Positions 12,441-25,563 of a stretch of 64,000 bases of DNA are shown piece after piece. The stretch is from Macrocybe gigantea. Lineage: Eukaryota > Basidiomycota > Agaricomycetes > Agaricales > Callistosporiaceae. The stretch covers positions 469,216 to 533,215 of the forward strand of contig SJRY01000252.1 of assembly GCA_011319805.1 (NCBI GenBank), written 5' to 3'. A model generated the notes under the pieces. That model saw only the letters and a program-made list of their open reading frames with translations. It was not told the DNA's origin and made no database searches. Made by a program: the position numbers and the translations under genes. The stretch's first letter is position 1, and the number at the start of each line of letters is the position of its first letter.

Positions 12441-13803
12441 GGCAAATGATTTTTGAGACGCGTTGGAAGACCAGCTTTCCAACTCTGTTCTTGGAAGCAA
12501 TGGCATTCCTCCTCAGCAATTTATAGGCTCACTACTGGCATCAGTCCTCGGCCTTTTCGTAGTTATCAGAAAATCCACATGGCATGTATCTTTGCCGTCA
12601 TGGCGCGATACGGCTCAAAGTATCTGCAATCGCGGCGACCCATTGGGCGATCCGAACCGCGGTCGGATGCCATCGTGCGGCTGTTCTATAAGTTTCTGCG
12701 TCCGTCTGTCATTTTGTTGGCCGCTTCATGTCATGGGAATTGCAGAGAAATGATTCTCCTGAATGCGATGCGCGATGATCGCATATGTCGCTATCCTGCA
12801 CATCCCTCAATCAGCACAGAGCCTGTGCCTGTCACGAACCATTCAACTCCAAGTCATGAACCTTCACATTCAAGTCGGACTGACGCAATCACTGTCATGA
12901 TCGGTGGCGGGCAAAAATTGCAACGAACGCGTGGGCCCACCGCCGTCTGATTGGCTGTTGGTTCTGCCAAGCAACAGATTCTGATGCGGAGCCGCAATGA
13001 CAACCTGCAAACTGTCATACGTTGCGCTTTGTGGTGCTGGCGTGGGTCTTATCATGTCTTGGGCTTGGTTCTCCATCATCCGAAGCACGCGTTAAGTTTC
13101 TCGACCGAAATGACATCCGATAGTACCTGGAATGGTTCCGGACATACCATATCTTTCGATAGAGTTTGTCTTCATAACAACCAGCGGCAGATTGTAACAG
13201 GCCAAGCTTACAATTATCAAGACAATAAAATGAGATGCGTTCAATACTAATAGAATGAGTGCAGTCACTAACACGAACATGCCAGAGATCCAATTATTCT
13301 GATAACAAGAAACCACAAAGGCCTTAAGGCCAAACAAAAAAAAATGGGGGAAAAGAAAGGCGATGTCCATAGCTGTGTGTGCGCAGGTATATAGAGATGC
13401 AAGAATTAAAGGGAGAGAGACCAAAAAGAAAAGAAGACAAAGGAATAGAATCGAGTCATAAATACATGCCAGTTGCTAGAAGCTTAAAGTTTGTGCAATG
13501 GAATGGTATCTGTATTGCTTGAGCCGGGAAAATGGATAAAGATAGATAGATAGAGATAGGAACGAATGTGGACGCGAGGCGGAAGGGGGAAGGTTTGGCA
13601 CGGCCGAACAATAATAAGGAGTCAGGGGCAGAACAACCAACCTGATCTGACGTCGTTTCCGAATACCAGCGAGATGAAACGGATCAGGTTTGTTTTGGTA
13701 GCTTGGGTAGAATGGAGAAACGGACTCCACTAGGGCAGTCAGGAAAGCTGAACATCGCATAAACAAAGGATCGAAAAAAGCCAAAGGTGAAAAGGCTTAC
13801 GAG
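12441..13803. other. Intergenic stretch
   Basis: About 1.36 kb holding the promoter of the small secreted protein gene and the 3' flank of the RhoGAP gene. A GATA-type microsatellite (GATAGATAGATAGAGATAG) lies around 13540-13560. Open frames on both strands lack domain features. Confidence 0.45.
12520..12525 (-). promoter_or_regulatory. TATA box of the small secreted protein gene
   Basis: Minus-strand TATAAA about 80 nt upstream of the ATG at 12440. Confidence 0.5.
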
Positions 13804-16800
13804 TTATGCACCAATGGATTGCTGGTGCTGTGGCGTGACCTCAACATCAGCAGCCAAAAGCACACTCCTCGTCCAATCTTCCTCAAACTCATCATCGTCC
13901 AGCACTCCCAGATGATTTGACGACGTTTTGCTAGCGCCAGAGTCGTTGCGAGCCCGCGGAAGGAGGTGCGGCCGAAGTTGAGATCCTGTCGTGAATGTCT
14001 CCTCCGACCGTGTCTGAGAAGCTGCTGAAGTTGTCGAGAAGGACGGCGCAGGTGATGAAGACCGGTGCTGATTCGCAATTGGATTTGGGCCCAAAGGTTC
14101 GTTCACAGACACTAGAGACACCGAAAACAAAGGCGCAGAGACTGCCTTCTGTGTCAGGCTCTGGTGAATTGAGATCGATGCCTAGGCCCATTCCAATTTT
14201 CAGCGACGAGTCTTCAATCGGGGTGTTCAGGAACGGTGGCAACGTGTATGTGCTCGACTGAGGAGCAGTTACGGCCGATCTCGGCGTCGAGATGGACGAA
14301 TCACTTGCGGACCTGGGAGCTTGCAGATAAGGACCAGAAATAACGGGCCTTGGTTTCGTAGCGGGCGATCCTGACGGCTCTAACCCAGTGGATGAGAGCG
14401 ACGACGATGACTTTTTCGAAAACAAAAGGTGTAAAGATGGTTTCTTGAGTCTCCTAGACTGGGTGGACGCAGGCGTGCCTGGAGGGTCTGGCGAACGGCT
14501 GTCGGTGGTCAGGGCAAACTTCGTAGGCGAGAAAGTGGGCAATGACAAGACTGGGATCGATCGTCGTTTCTCGGTCGCGGATGGTGATATCGGAGACTCG
14601 GGCACTGAGATAGGGAACTCCACGGGACCAACGATGGGAATTGGGTTGCTGATGATGGGCCTGCGAGACAAGCTCTCCGTGGGTGAGGTACCAGGCTGCA
14701 TTTTCTGGAAATCATCCCCTCCAGTCAGAGGAGAAACGACAATGCGAGAAAAAGAAGGGTGGCTGGACAGGGAGGTGTCCAGGGATTCTGCAGAGGACGT
14801 GAGGAGCGGAGGGGACAAAGAATGCGAATGTTGGTCAATGGAAAGTTGGCGCTCGTGATATTCGGATGTCGAAACATAGGACGACCCATCGTCACGCAAG
14901 GACAGCGCGGCGACAGAGGCCCCTCTGACATGATGATGACGGGATACAGCGCCACTCATGTTGGACATGGAAGACGCGTCGTCCATGCTGACGCTGTCGA
15001 CATCCCGAGACAATACCTTGGGCATAGGCATGCCCGCATTCGATGGTAGCCTGTTCAGGTCCTCGGTCGAAGCTTGATAATCCACCGAACTCGGCATGTC
15101 CTCCGATGTCCTGCCCAAACTTTCGCTCTCCAGGTCCTCTTCCTCAGTCCCATCCCTAGCATCCGAGAACTCTTCATCACCCTCGTCGCCACCGTCTTGC
15201 GTCGTCCGCTCTGCATTGATATCCCGCACTCCAGTTTCACGCTTGATATCCAGGACAGGCGCCTCATCGCCCCAAAGGTTCTCCGCCTCACAAAGCACTT
15301 TCAACAAGGACGGGTTCATGTTCAAGCTCGGGCAAAACACGAGCAGCAAATTGCTCAGCGGCATCTTCGTCTGCTTGCTCTCCTTGGCCGTTGCATTGAT
15401 CAACTCCGTTACCGTGCGAACCAAATCCCTGTTCTCTTCTGGCAACTGAGAGATTAAGGATCTGAGCGCATTCAACAATGACTGCGAAGGCGGGCGCATG
15501 CCAGAGAAAGATGGCATTGCAAGGGTGGAGAGTGAAGGAGGCTTGCGAATCGCAGGGAGGAGCTGTCCCCGTGGGCTGGTGGGAAGGCCAGAGGCTCTAT
15601 TCGGCGAAGTCGATGTAGCGCGCTCTGGAGCGGGGTTGTTAAGACTCTCTTGATTAATGGCGGCGTCAAAGTACGGGGCAAGCTTCGGGGTAAGAATTGG
15701 CTCCGGAACTAGAACATCGATTCGTTAGCAAAGCAGTAAGAGGCTGCTTTCCATGTGAAGCTTACGTTCGCGAAGGAAGGCCTTGAAAACAGACGCCACG
15801 GCATGGGGATCCAGATCTCCAGGCGAGCAGCCCATCATGTCGTAATCAGCCCCTGAATTCTATAAGTGTGCGCCTATTGAAAGTATAAAAAGGAAACGAC
15901 ATACCGGTGTCGAACTCAGTCCTCACTTTGGAAACGTGTGAAGGACGCCCATTAACCCTGAGATATGGCAAAAGGCTCAGCTCAATCTATCGCCCAAGCA
16001 AAACAACAAGAGAAAAATGTGCCCTTGCCTGAATAGTCCTTCCTCTTCCACACCCCAGATCAATAGATGTTGGACGCAGCGGACCACAAGTGCAGGCAAC
16101 CTCCTCGTCTTCAGCGGCTCAAGGTGACCTCTTGCGACGTTCCCGCAGCTCGTTTCTCCGTAAACGATTAGCTCGTCGTTCTCGGTATGAATACCTGTAT
16201 TTTTGACGACGCTCGCCAAAGACTTTCCAAACACCAGTCCTGCACCCTTCGATTTGCCGACAGCGGGCGCAGGGGCAATAAGCGGGCCTCTCAGCCTTTT
16301 CCCAAGCTCGGCCCCCGCCCAGTGCCTCCGAATCCGAAAGCGAGATCGACATGGACGCGGACGACTCGGACGTGAGCGACGACGAAATCGACGGTGCATT
16401 TGGCGTCCTCCTAAGCTTGCCTTTCCTCTCCTGATACGCTGATGGTGCAACGCTACTCGAAAAATGGTACTGATGATGCGGCAGATGGTGATGATGCTGG
16501 TTACCAGAGAACGACTGATTCGATATCGTCCTTCCGAGCTCCAAGAGCTTTCCGCCGACCCCGCCGCCTCCCGAGCTGCCTCCGCGAGAGTGAGACGCGC
16601 CATATGGAAGCTGCGGCTGGCGAGGCCCAAAGGAGGACGACGTGAGAGAGCTGGAGCTGGCGGAGCTCGAGTACCCCGAGGAAGCATTACCCGCCGAGTG
16701 TGTGCTATTGCTCGACGACCCAGCGCCGATGCCGCCCCACGCTTTGCCCATCTTCTCCATCGTGCGCTGCACGAATCCAGCAGCGCTCGTCATGCTGATA

Positions 16801-19358
16801 GCAGTCGGTCGAATCGATGGCGCGGTGCTGTGCTGTGAGTGCTGAAGCTGTAGTGGGTGAATCCGACCGCCTTGCCGGAGGTGCTGCTGTAGAGAAAGCT
16901 GAGAGTACGCGGGCTGGGAGTAAGAGAGAGCAATGCCTTCCGACGTGGGCGGGGGTGGCAGGTCGCGTTCTTGTCTTCCGGACGTCGAGGTGGACGCGGG
17001 GCCCGACACTGACGGACGACGGCCGGAGTTTGCGGCAGCCGGTAGGGCCTTGTCCCTCGGTTGGTTACCAGCGATCGGATTTACCAACGACGGGGAAGAG
17101 GCCCACGACGCCGGAGGCACATACCTACTCCCACTAGCGATCGGAGGCGGCACAGCAGAGGAAAGGGGGGCCACGGGACGACCAGACGACACTTGCGTAT
17201 GATACCTGAACTCTGCGGCGGTGGCGCTCGACGGCGTGGGAGGTAGCTGCGTCTTCTGCACAACGCTCTGATGCGCGGACGGGAGATTGAGCGACATCGA
17301 TCGTCGGTCCCTTGGCCCCATCGGAGCGGAAGCAGATGACGCCATCCCTACCTTGGCTTGTGCGGCTTCGCTCTGATCCTTCGCTTGCTCTTCGTCTTGC
17401 GGCTCGTCATCGTCTTCCTCCTTCACCTCCAACTCCGCATCTGCGTCGAATAAACTCCATCTCTTGTTGCTATTCCCTGCACTTCCAGCGTTCGCATTCC
17501 CGGGGACAATGGTATAATTCGATCTCAACGATTCCGCCATAGAGACAGGTCGAGAGCCTTTATTCGCGCCATTGAGAGCACCAGGTCGAATGGTATGATG
17601 GCTGATCGTCGAATCGCTCTTCCGCCAGGCATCCTTCATGTTCTCAGGCTTGTCAGCAACTGCAGGAGCACTGACATCTCCAGGAAGACCAGGGTCGCGA
17701 CCGCCACTCCCTCCACGATCTTTATCAACCGCCTCGACAGCATTCTCGCCTTCCATCTTCCCATCTTTAACCCCCGAAGGTCCCGCATCACTACCTTCAC
17801 TCTTCGCTTCCTCCTGCTTCACCTCCTTCCTCTGATCCTGCTCTTTCTGCACACCCTCCTTCCCAATTTCATCCGCTTGCAGATATCTGACGGCATTGAT
17901 GATGCCAGGGCTGATCGGAATGACCGACTCTCGCTTCTCGGCTCCCTCCGCGATTTTCAGCGGCTCAGGCTTAGAATACGGCGTGTCTTTCTTCGGCGGT
18001 GGTGGTGGCGACGGCAGCGCATGCATCCGATAAGGCGTCGCACTCGCATACTGCTGCTGCTGCTGCTGCTGCTCCAGTCCTGGCACAGACGAAGACTTGG
18101 TGACCTTGTTTTTCACACCCAAGACGTGCGTCGCAAGCTGCGTAAACTGTGACGTCTTGCTTGACGACAGCTGAGCTGGAGATGACGACGACGACGGCGT
18201 AGGCTCCAGCCTTCTCGCATGCTGCTGTTGATGTTGTTGGAAATTCGAATGAGTTGGGGAACGCGATTGTTGTTGCTGGTGCGGCTGGGAATATAAAGAA
18301 CGATCTCCCCTTTCTCGCGAAGCACTTCTTTCCTTCAACATCTCCGTCTCCTTCTCCTTCTCCACATCGGAAAGCACGCCAGTCACATCCACCGACTTTT
18401 TCCTCCTGCCAGCAAACGCGCGCTTCAGCTTCGCGCCGCCAGCAAGCATGAGGCCCTTGGCGGCCGTCGAGGGCGAGGGCGTCGAACTCCCTGTTCCGGA
18501 GCCATAACCTAGATGAGGATGCGCATTCAGATCGCCAAACAAGTGCGAGGCCGAGATCGGTGAGGGCGTGGCAGACGAAGACGACGAGGAAGACTTGCTG
18601 AACGTCTGGCCCATGGACGAGATGAGCGAGAAAGGAGGTCGCGAAGAGGACGGGTGCACTGGCTGAACGGCGGTGCTGGTGCTGGTGCTAAGGTCAGTGC
18701 TAATGGATATCCTGGGTGGCGAGGTTGGAGGAAAGGTATAAGACGACGACGAAGACGGAGCTGACGAATCGGGATTGGACGATGTCGCGGATTGCAAAAC
18801 GACGTGACGATCGGGCGCTAGCGTCGGTTGAAGATCAGCAGCGACGACTGGCGACGGCTGTAAGTGCGTCGTGGAGGGCTGCGCGTGCACGGGGTGGCAC
18901 TGATGATGCCGCTGATGGTCCAGATGCTGTTGACCTTGCTGTGTTCCTAGCTGATGATGCTGGTGCCGCTGTTTCTTGTGCGTGTCCGAGTGATATGAAG
19001 CAAGGGAAGACGCGGACGAGGAGGACGGCAAGGGGGAGGTCGACGACAAAGTGATGGGTGACGACGCAGATGCAGAGGCCGCAGAAAAGGAGGATGAGGT
19101 AGAGTGGCCCGTCGACCTCGTTGTCGCTGATTCGGCAGCAGGCGTAGAGGCAAGGGGCACAGGGAAGGACTGTTTTGTAATAATATTGCTCGCCAGAGCG
19201 GTGCTAGCATCAGCCAGCACCGCAGCTCCACCAGGCGGTGGTGGTGGCATTCGATCGAGTGCGCTGGGGCTGGCAGGCAGCTGGGTGGCCCAGGGTTCAT
19301 CGCCATCATCATCTTCTTGTCCATGGTCACGCTCGGATCCGGAAAATCTGCCCGACAT
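13804..19358 (-). CDS. Large Ser-rich RhoGAP protein
   Basis: GTPase-activating protein for a Rho-type GTPase, expected to act in polarity or cell-wall signalling. The first ~1000 residues (19358 to about 16330) are low-complexity: Ser, Pro, Gln and His runs, including poly-Q at 18051-18073. The RhoGAP domain starts about 16260 with GLVFGKSLASVV, followed by LPALVVRCVQHLLIWGVEEE and the arginine finger in EEGLFR at about 16030. It continues through SKVRTEFDTGADYDMMG, ASVFKAFLRELPEP, the LPEENRDLVRTVTELIN helix and NLLLVFCPSLNMNPSLLKVL to about 15260. A disordered tail ends with DDDEFEEDWTRSVLLAADVE and TAA at 13804. The start is the ATG at 19356-19358. The intron at 15958-16028 has a GC donor. 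Two reading-frame changes (about 16290-16350 and 14040-14150) need introns with weak donors: a 55- or 61-nt GT-AG piece and a 52-nt GT-AG piece restore frame. The domain call is firm; these two splice sites are not. Confidence 0.85.
18051..18073 (-). repeat. CTG/CAG microsatellite coding poly-glutamine
   Basis: About eight CTG units on the plus strand, read as a run of Gln in the disordered N-terminal half of the RhoGAP protein. Such tracts vary in length between strains. Confidence 0.8.
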
Positions 19359-20563
19359 CGTGGCCAAGTGTGCCTTTTCGCTCCGGTAATCTTGCGTGAC
19401 AATCTGAAGGAAAGGAAAAGGGGGGAAAAAAACAAACTAGGAGAAGAATGGAAAAAAGCGTATTGCCCTCCTTCCGCTTCTCCGAACCGATAACAAATGT
19501 CCGGATGACCGAGAATAAAACGAGGCTTGATTAGATTAGGGTATTCTGTATGAGAGATGAAAAAAACGAGGACAGGGCAGAAGTCAGCTTTTCAAAGTTC
19601 TGTCGTTTCAGAGTTCTGGAAGTTTAATGAAAAGAAAAGATGAACTTGCACTCTGCCGCTCGGCAACGAAGACGACAGGAGAAGACAGGGAAGAAAAGGA
19701 AAGCGGGCGGGTAGCGAGGAACAACCCCTCAGCGAACAAAGCGAACAAGCCAAGAAGCGCCAGCGCAACACGCAGTGGCGGCGAGGCAATAGGATGACGA
19801 CAGGCCTGAACGGTGCGTTGGGAATCACAAGGTTATAACAGGACCGGCGAGATCACGTCGCGCAAGGGCTATACCATAGCCAGCCCGTCAATATCTCCTA
19901 CCGGCAACGCGAGAGGTCATGCCACCCCAAGGCGTACCTGCGTGGCACGCTCGCCCGCGATCTTGGTTGACGACGGCTAGTGAACGGGGCCCGTTGACGG
20001 TGACTCACCTGATTGAGTACGTGTAACGCAAAGATAATATGTGGTTCGCAGAAGAGAAGAAGAGGAAGCTATGCACCGGCTCGCATGGAGGAGGAGATGG
20101 CCGGAGAGAGAAAGAGAGATGTGGATGAGAGAATGAGAGGCGGTGATGGGCTTTGAGCCCAGTTGGTGGTCAAAAACAGCCACTTCTCGGCTAAATGCAC
20201 ACGACAAATGTTTGACAAATCCGGCCAACAATCCGTCAAAGATGCTATATACAAAGCCGGTACAGTACCTCTATCTAGCTGTCGGGAATTGCTCTAGGTG
20301 TATGGTGTAATGTACGATTTCGTCCGTCCGTCCGTCCAAGCCGGTCCACGACCTGCCACATGGAACGGATGGGGAAGCATGGAAATTATCATAAATAGTG
20401 CGTAAAAAAATGACGAGTCCCCCAAGGGCGTGTAAGGTGTCCGTGGAGCAAGGACATATGCTTGTGTGAAAGATGTTGCAGCGAGATAGGGGTAGCGACA
20501 ATGAATGCTGACATGGAGATTGGCGTTGCGAACCAGAAACAAGGCAACGGACTGGACCGAGCT
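19359..20563. other. Intergenic stretch
   Basis: Upstream region of the RhoGAP gene and 3' flank of the mitochondrial carrier gene. Purine-rich runs near 19400-19450 and 20040-20130, and a CGTC(CGTC) microsatellite near 20321-20337. No gene supported. Confidence 0.45.
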
Positions 20564-22237
20564 TCACGATGGGATCAGCAAATCCTTCACCTGAAAGGAG
20601 CACGAGAGCGAGAAGCGTTCCCATCAGTCACATATGAAACCAATCAGAAACAAGAGGAAAGAATCACCAGTTCATAGGTGAAAAATGAAGTGGCGATACT
20701 CGGAGCAACCTTAACTAGGAGAAAGATGATGGATCAGAGATCTGTCGCTCTTTGCCAGTGTTCATATCAGATAACACTCACGCAGGTTGGGCCAGAGGCC
20801 CCTGTAGAGGCCTACGACACCTTCTGATCGAAGAATGCTCGCAAGGGCGTCCAGTGCACCTGAGTACTTGATTGCGCCACCCTTCATGCCCGCGACCTGC
20901 ATCTTTCTTCTCAACACGTCAAAGGGGTATGTGAGCGTCTGTGATATAGTCCCTGCGATAGACAACAAATCAAGAGGGTCAGCGAAGCTGTGAAGAACGG
21001 AGAGAACGGGTGTCTACACACCAGCCAAAGCACCGCACATCAGCTTTCGCACCACGCTGCTCTTGCCGGGCGGGGTGATGACGCCCCTCAAAAACTCGTA
21101 CGCGGCGAAGTTGATGCCCACGTAAGGCGCGACACCGACGGCCGTCGTGATCAAGCCCCTGTACAGCCCGCGCACGCCGCCCTCCTCGCGTACGATCTTG
21201 AGCGTCATGCCCCAGATGGTGAGGTCGGCCTTGGTGTACATTGTGAGCGTGGCGGCTGGTGACGGCGTGGCGGTGTGCATCAGGGCAGCGACGGCGTGGC
21301 CTGGCTTGGGTATGGATGCGGGCGCCGACGCGCCTGACGACGCAGGTGCAGGAGCCGTGGCCCTGGGTTGTTGCGGTTGTGCAGCCTGCTGTGTGGCAGC
21401 GAGTGCGATGGATGCAGTGGCGATTGAGAGCCTGGATCGGACAAGGTCGAGAGGATAGGTGGAACAGACAGAGGTGATACCGGCGAGGGCACCGCTGGCG
21501 AGTCTCTTTGGCGTGTCGAGCTCTTTTGAGCCGTGTCTGGTGAAGAACTGAGATGACGTCAGCAGGCGTCTCGCTGATTGGCTGGCGGACTGACCTTCTT
21601 CAGTTGTTCGTACGTCGTAAATTGTACAGCACTAGAATAGTTTTAAAAAGGGATTAAAAAGAAATTTCCCAGTCACGACTGGCCTGTATGGAACGATGCG
21701 CAAGCAGTTAATTCCATTCCCGCGCATAAATCCTTTGAAGCCTTCCTCTTTCCACATCCGCACCAGACTCCGCCAAACGCCCTTGTACTGCCCATCCGAC
21801 GACTGTGGCTGCACCTGCCTAGACAACCGGTCACCCAAAGCACACCCCATCACAAACTTACAACTTACTGGATGATCTTGAGTCTCTCCAGAGGACTGAC
21901 AACTGTGCGGGACGCAGCTCCTGCGCATCCTCCGGCTGTGAATCACAAGCGATAAGCACAAACAAGCATGAGAACAGATAGCGGGTCCAAAACGCCAAGC
22001 ATGCGACGCACCGATGAAATACGAAAGCACTTCAGGAGTGAAAAAGGTGAGTATCCTCGTCTTTTGGTCCGCGAGCACGTCCAAAGCCGTCTGCGTCGTC
22101 GAGCCTTCCTCCTTCGCAGCGACGGACAGCGGATGATCGTGGCGGACGCTCGAGCCAGACGACATGGCAGTCGTGGGCGACGAAGACAAGGAGCGCGAAT
22201 CGCCCATGCTAGTGCTGCTACTGGTGTTGCTGCTCAT
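20564..22237 (-). CDS. Mitochondrial carrier (SLC25 family)
   Basis: Inner-membrane solute carrier with the three expected repeats, each with its signature: PLERLK after AGGCAGAASRTVVS (about 21890), YPLDLVR (about 21445) and YPFDVLRRK (about 20925). Glycine-rich second-helix signatures GFMRGNG, GLYRGL and GLYRGLWPNL follow each. The N-terminus is Ser/Thr-rich. A Pro/Ala/Gln-rich insertion of about 60 residues sits in the loop after the second signature, which is unusual for the family. Introns are short; the last two exons are tiny and end KDLLIPS with TGA at 20564-20566. Start ATG at 22235-22237. Closest in character to the carriers related to yeast YPR011C and the SLC25A16/42 group (CoA or adenylate-type substrates), but the substrate cannot be fixed from sequence alone. 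Confidence 0.9.
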
Positions 22238-23555
22238 GACGATCGTGATGAAACCGATAAAACCGATGAGGCGAGTGTCAGCTCTGCCCGCATGAAAATG
22301 CCCCGAAAATGTGCAAGCGCGTGGGTGTGTGGCGCCCGATCCGTTCAGAGCCGCCCGCTGAGCTGTCGGAGAAGCCCTGAAAAATAAAAAAGCGAGTCAA
22401 AAAGAGCGGCAGCAGTTCCTCGCAGTGATTGGGCAAGGGCGAGCCAGCAAAGTCTGCACTCAATCGAGGATGAGACGAACAACGAAAACTTTTTTCCTTT
22501 GGTTGGAGCACTGCATATTCCTCCCGATCTGATCTCCATTCAGGTAAATCAGGGTCACATGTCATTGCCGAACATGCCGGCCATTTCGTTGCAGCCGTCC
22601 AAACGCCAGGCAGCCATCCTCAACCAAGTTAGCTCAATTCTGGTCTGTCACTGACAACGCCAATGGAGCACTCCTTTTTCGACCCCGAATGTGCAGGAAT
22701 GCTCAAGTTTTGGCTCAAACCTTCCACGTTGGTCAGCAGCGCCCTTGTTGCCATCTTCCCTGGCAGGCTTTTTACGTCTCAACACGCAATTTTGTTTTCC
22801 TTTTGTCGAATATGACACCAGCACCGTATCCCCATCAAGGTGACTGCTTGGCTTCGTACAACTCTTAGCAATGCGAAAACCTCGAGGAGCTTTTTCTCCG
22901 AAGACGGGGGGTCAATGTGAATAGCACCAGCTTGGACACAGCCCAGACTGAGCCACTAACCCGCCAGTGCCCCAATCGTGCATCCTCGTTTTTTGGCACA
23001 GGGAAAGCGTACAAGTTATTATGAATCGGCCTGTACAATTCTCCGAGTCTGCCGCTGCACCGTCCACAAAGCGGCAGTGTGCATGTATGAAAGACATCCA
23101 TTCATAGTAGCCAGCGCCTTCCTTCTCACCTCCCTGATTGCTTCCGCCAGGTCATTCACCGAGCTATTCAGTCTCCGCCTCTCTCCAGACATCGTGCCAT
23201 ACACGCTCAGCGCGATGACCGGGCCCTGCGCGTCTGCGACGCTCCACAGCGTGCACATCACACCACAGAAGCGCCGCAATGAACGCGTCTCGTCGCCCGT
23301 CGCTGTGCAGCACGCCGATAGGCACATGAACCGCGCCGCTTTGGCCTCCCCTCGCCCCGCGTGCGTCGCCAAAGAATCGAGGCACAGCTTCAGGGGGAGC
23401 GTGCTCGATCTTGCAACAAAACTGGCTACGTATTCGACCTCTCTTGTCACGGAAGACCTTTGAAGCGTTTCGATCCCTTGCTTGTATAAGCGATTCCAAC
23501 GCGTATGTGTATGACTGGACAAATGGGCTAGCGGACGACAGATTGTAGCCACCCT
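22238..23555. other. Intergenic stretch, doubtful open frames
   Basis: Upstream of the carrier gene. From 22978 to 23552 long open frames overlap on both strands. The minus one is about 177 codons and the plus one about 161 codons. Neither shows a known domain, signal peptide or clear introns. G+C is higher here than in the surrounding spacer. I do not call a gene. Confidence 0.4.
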
Positions 23556-23789
23556 ATGTGCCGTCTGATAACTTGTTCATCCTGCACTGGGCCAGCTCAT
23601 CTCTCAATGCTTGGAGCTTTCTTCAATGGGCACGCTTACAGTTCGATGCACTGAGCTTCGGATCGACCAGGAAGCACCAGAATGGCATCGCTTCTATAGG
23701 AAGCATACCCAGCGGACCTCCACCAGCCATTTCAGTACTCCCGTACGCCTGATTCCGCTCCCTGCGCCTCTTCTGACTTCTCAAGCATA

Positions 23790-25110
23790 CTGACGGGCCT
23801 TGCCACCATGCATAAGATAGTGTACTACCATTCAGGCGATGCGAAGAACCTCAACGACTCCATGGATTACTGACGAACGGCAGCGATCAATATACCCCTG
23901 GGAGACCGAAATTTGCACTTCGCCCACGAATTTTGGCGGATCTCCATCTTCCGATTCCAAGAGAGGCATAGATGCATCTCTGAACTGTGGGGGGCTGTTG
24001 CGACACTCACCTGGCCGTCCGATATGGGGCTTGTTTCCTGCGCTGCGGCGATTTTAGGAATCACATAGCGCTCGCACCGTTGACGATACGTGGCATCCTA
24101 CCTAATGCCCAGTTTTCCCTACCTCTCTTGCGTGTATGACAAGTACAGGAGACTCAATGAAGTCCTAGAAAACATCGAAGCTGCTCTCAGATTCTCCCAG
24201 GTCGGTCTCGAAGCAATTCGCTCCGATGAGATTCCAAGTTTTTCGCATGTATGCAAAGTGTATTCGTTTGAGGACCAGCGTTTCGGACATTATTCCTGTC
24301 ATAGCGCTTGTTTCTAGTATGCCTAGCTCGCACACACATCGCGACGTCCGATGCCCAATTAGGGACTTGGAGTCTTTGAATGCAGCTATCGTGCGGGGTA
24401 CCGATGCCGTCCGCGCGGCGCCGCCTGGACACCTTATTCGTGCGGCGAGCCAGTCGGGCCTTGGAAGAACACATCTTGGGCGTTATATACTGAGTGGTGA
24501 CCTCAGACTTCAACTAAAGTGGGGCAAAGCTGCGGTCGAAAACACACATCCGAACGATCGTTCGTCAACAGAGTACCGGCCGCAGCTCGCTCTGATTTAT
24601 GCGGTGTATTACAAGATGTTCGGAAACATCACGGATCTTTTCGAAGGGATGCAGTACTGACGGATGGCTGTCAATAGTACGCCCGCCGATCATTCCGCTC
24701 TGCGTCTACATCATTGGGCTTCGCTGATGGATGGTGTTCAACCCCTGGGGTGGAATAGATACTTATCAAACCCGTCCAAGCGCTCCTGGATTCGATACCA
24801 AAAGGTCATGCGTTCCAGCCAAAGTTATCTGGGACCTTGACTACGCTGTACAGTACGTACTCTGAATAGTTCCTAGACCTTGATCGAAGACAGCGCCGCG
24901 ATATGCTCTCGTAGAGCTCAGCAAGCAAGGCTCCGGAGACTCTCAGCGATCAAGTACTCTCTCCGGCTCGACAGGATTGCACAAACTGCGTTACCCGAGG
25001 CTCAGGCAGCGAAAGAAGCTCGATCCGGCCTTGTGGTGCTATCGCGCAGCAACGCAAGCAAAGTCCGCAAGTCCGACGGATATACGAAAGGCGGCAACGG
25101 ACTCCATCCA
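23790..25110 (+). pseudogene. Decayed TPR-repeat protein gene (CHAT-associated type)
   Basis: Pieces of a tetratricopeptide-type protein are scattered over the plus strand. At 23810-23875 a frame reads MHKIVYYHSGDAKNLNDSMDY then a TGA. At 24370-24660 a long frame carries DLESLNAAIVRGTDAVRAAP, SGDLRLQLKWGKAAVENTHP and MFGNITDLFEGMQY, again followed by TGA. Near 24785-24850 comes ALLDSIPKGHAFQPKLSGTL. At about 25010-25090 a frame contains DPALWCYRAATQAKSASP, which resembles the linker before the CHAT peptidase-like domain in agaricomycete TPR-CHAT proteins. The CHAT domain itself is absent: the frame ends within about 30 codons. The frames do not join by plausible introns and hold several stops. 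This is a relic of a large, rapidly turning-over family rather than a working gene. The repeat assignment is by pattern only. Confidence 0.55.
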
Positions 25111-25199
25111 GACAAGGCCGCGGAGTTTCGGGTGCTGTCAGCACAGCTCCAGATGCCGACGGCCGGCAGCGGAAGAAAGAGGTTGATGCGCGTGAGCTA

Positions 25200-25563
25200 G
25201 CGATAGTGGTAAAAGAGCTGGTTGAGCTTGACGCATTCGAGTCTATGTGAGCACGGCAAAGAAAAGCGTAAGCCAGAACAGTCACCTCGGCGCCTATGAG
25301 GCTAGCGCTGAATGAGACGAGGCGAGACGGCCTCAAACAGGACGTCGGGGATCTCAAGTGACATCAGGAAGCCTTCTGTCAAGGCGAAAGGTAATGAAAC
25401 AGCCTCCTTCGAGTCCATAGCCTCTGGTTAACATATCTGGCTTAGCACAAGACAGAAACTGCACATTTACGGTGACTTCTAGTCTTTGGCTCAAGATGAT
25501 TCTGGTGGGCCTACATTCCGTTTTGATTCATGAAAAGATTTAATTGTTGAACAGCATGAGATG
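25200..25563. other. Intergenic stretch
   Basis: Between the TPR relic and the 3' end of the carboxymuconolactone decarboxylase-like gene. Nothing recognisable. Confidence 0.45.

Noticed and set aside
14040..14150. Second frame change in the RhoGAP gene before the conserved C-terminal DEFEEDW block
   Set aside because: A 52-nt GT-AG intron fits the phase; ordinary splicing is the simpler reading.
16280..16350. Frame change in the RhoGAP gene before the domain, possibly a frameshift mutation
   Set aside because: A 55-nt (or 61-nt) GT-AG intron with a weak donor restores the frame exactly, so a mutation is not required.
22978..23552. Overlapping long open frames on both strands
   Set aside because: No domain, signal peptide or splice pattern favours either. 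GC-rich sequence alone can keep frames open, so no gene is called.
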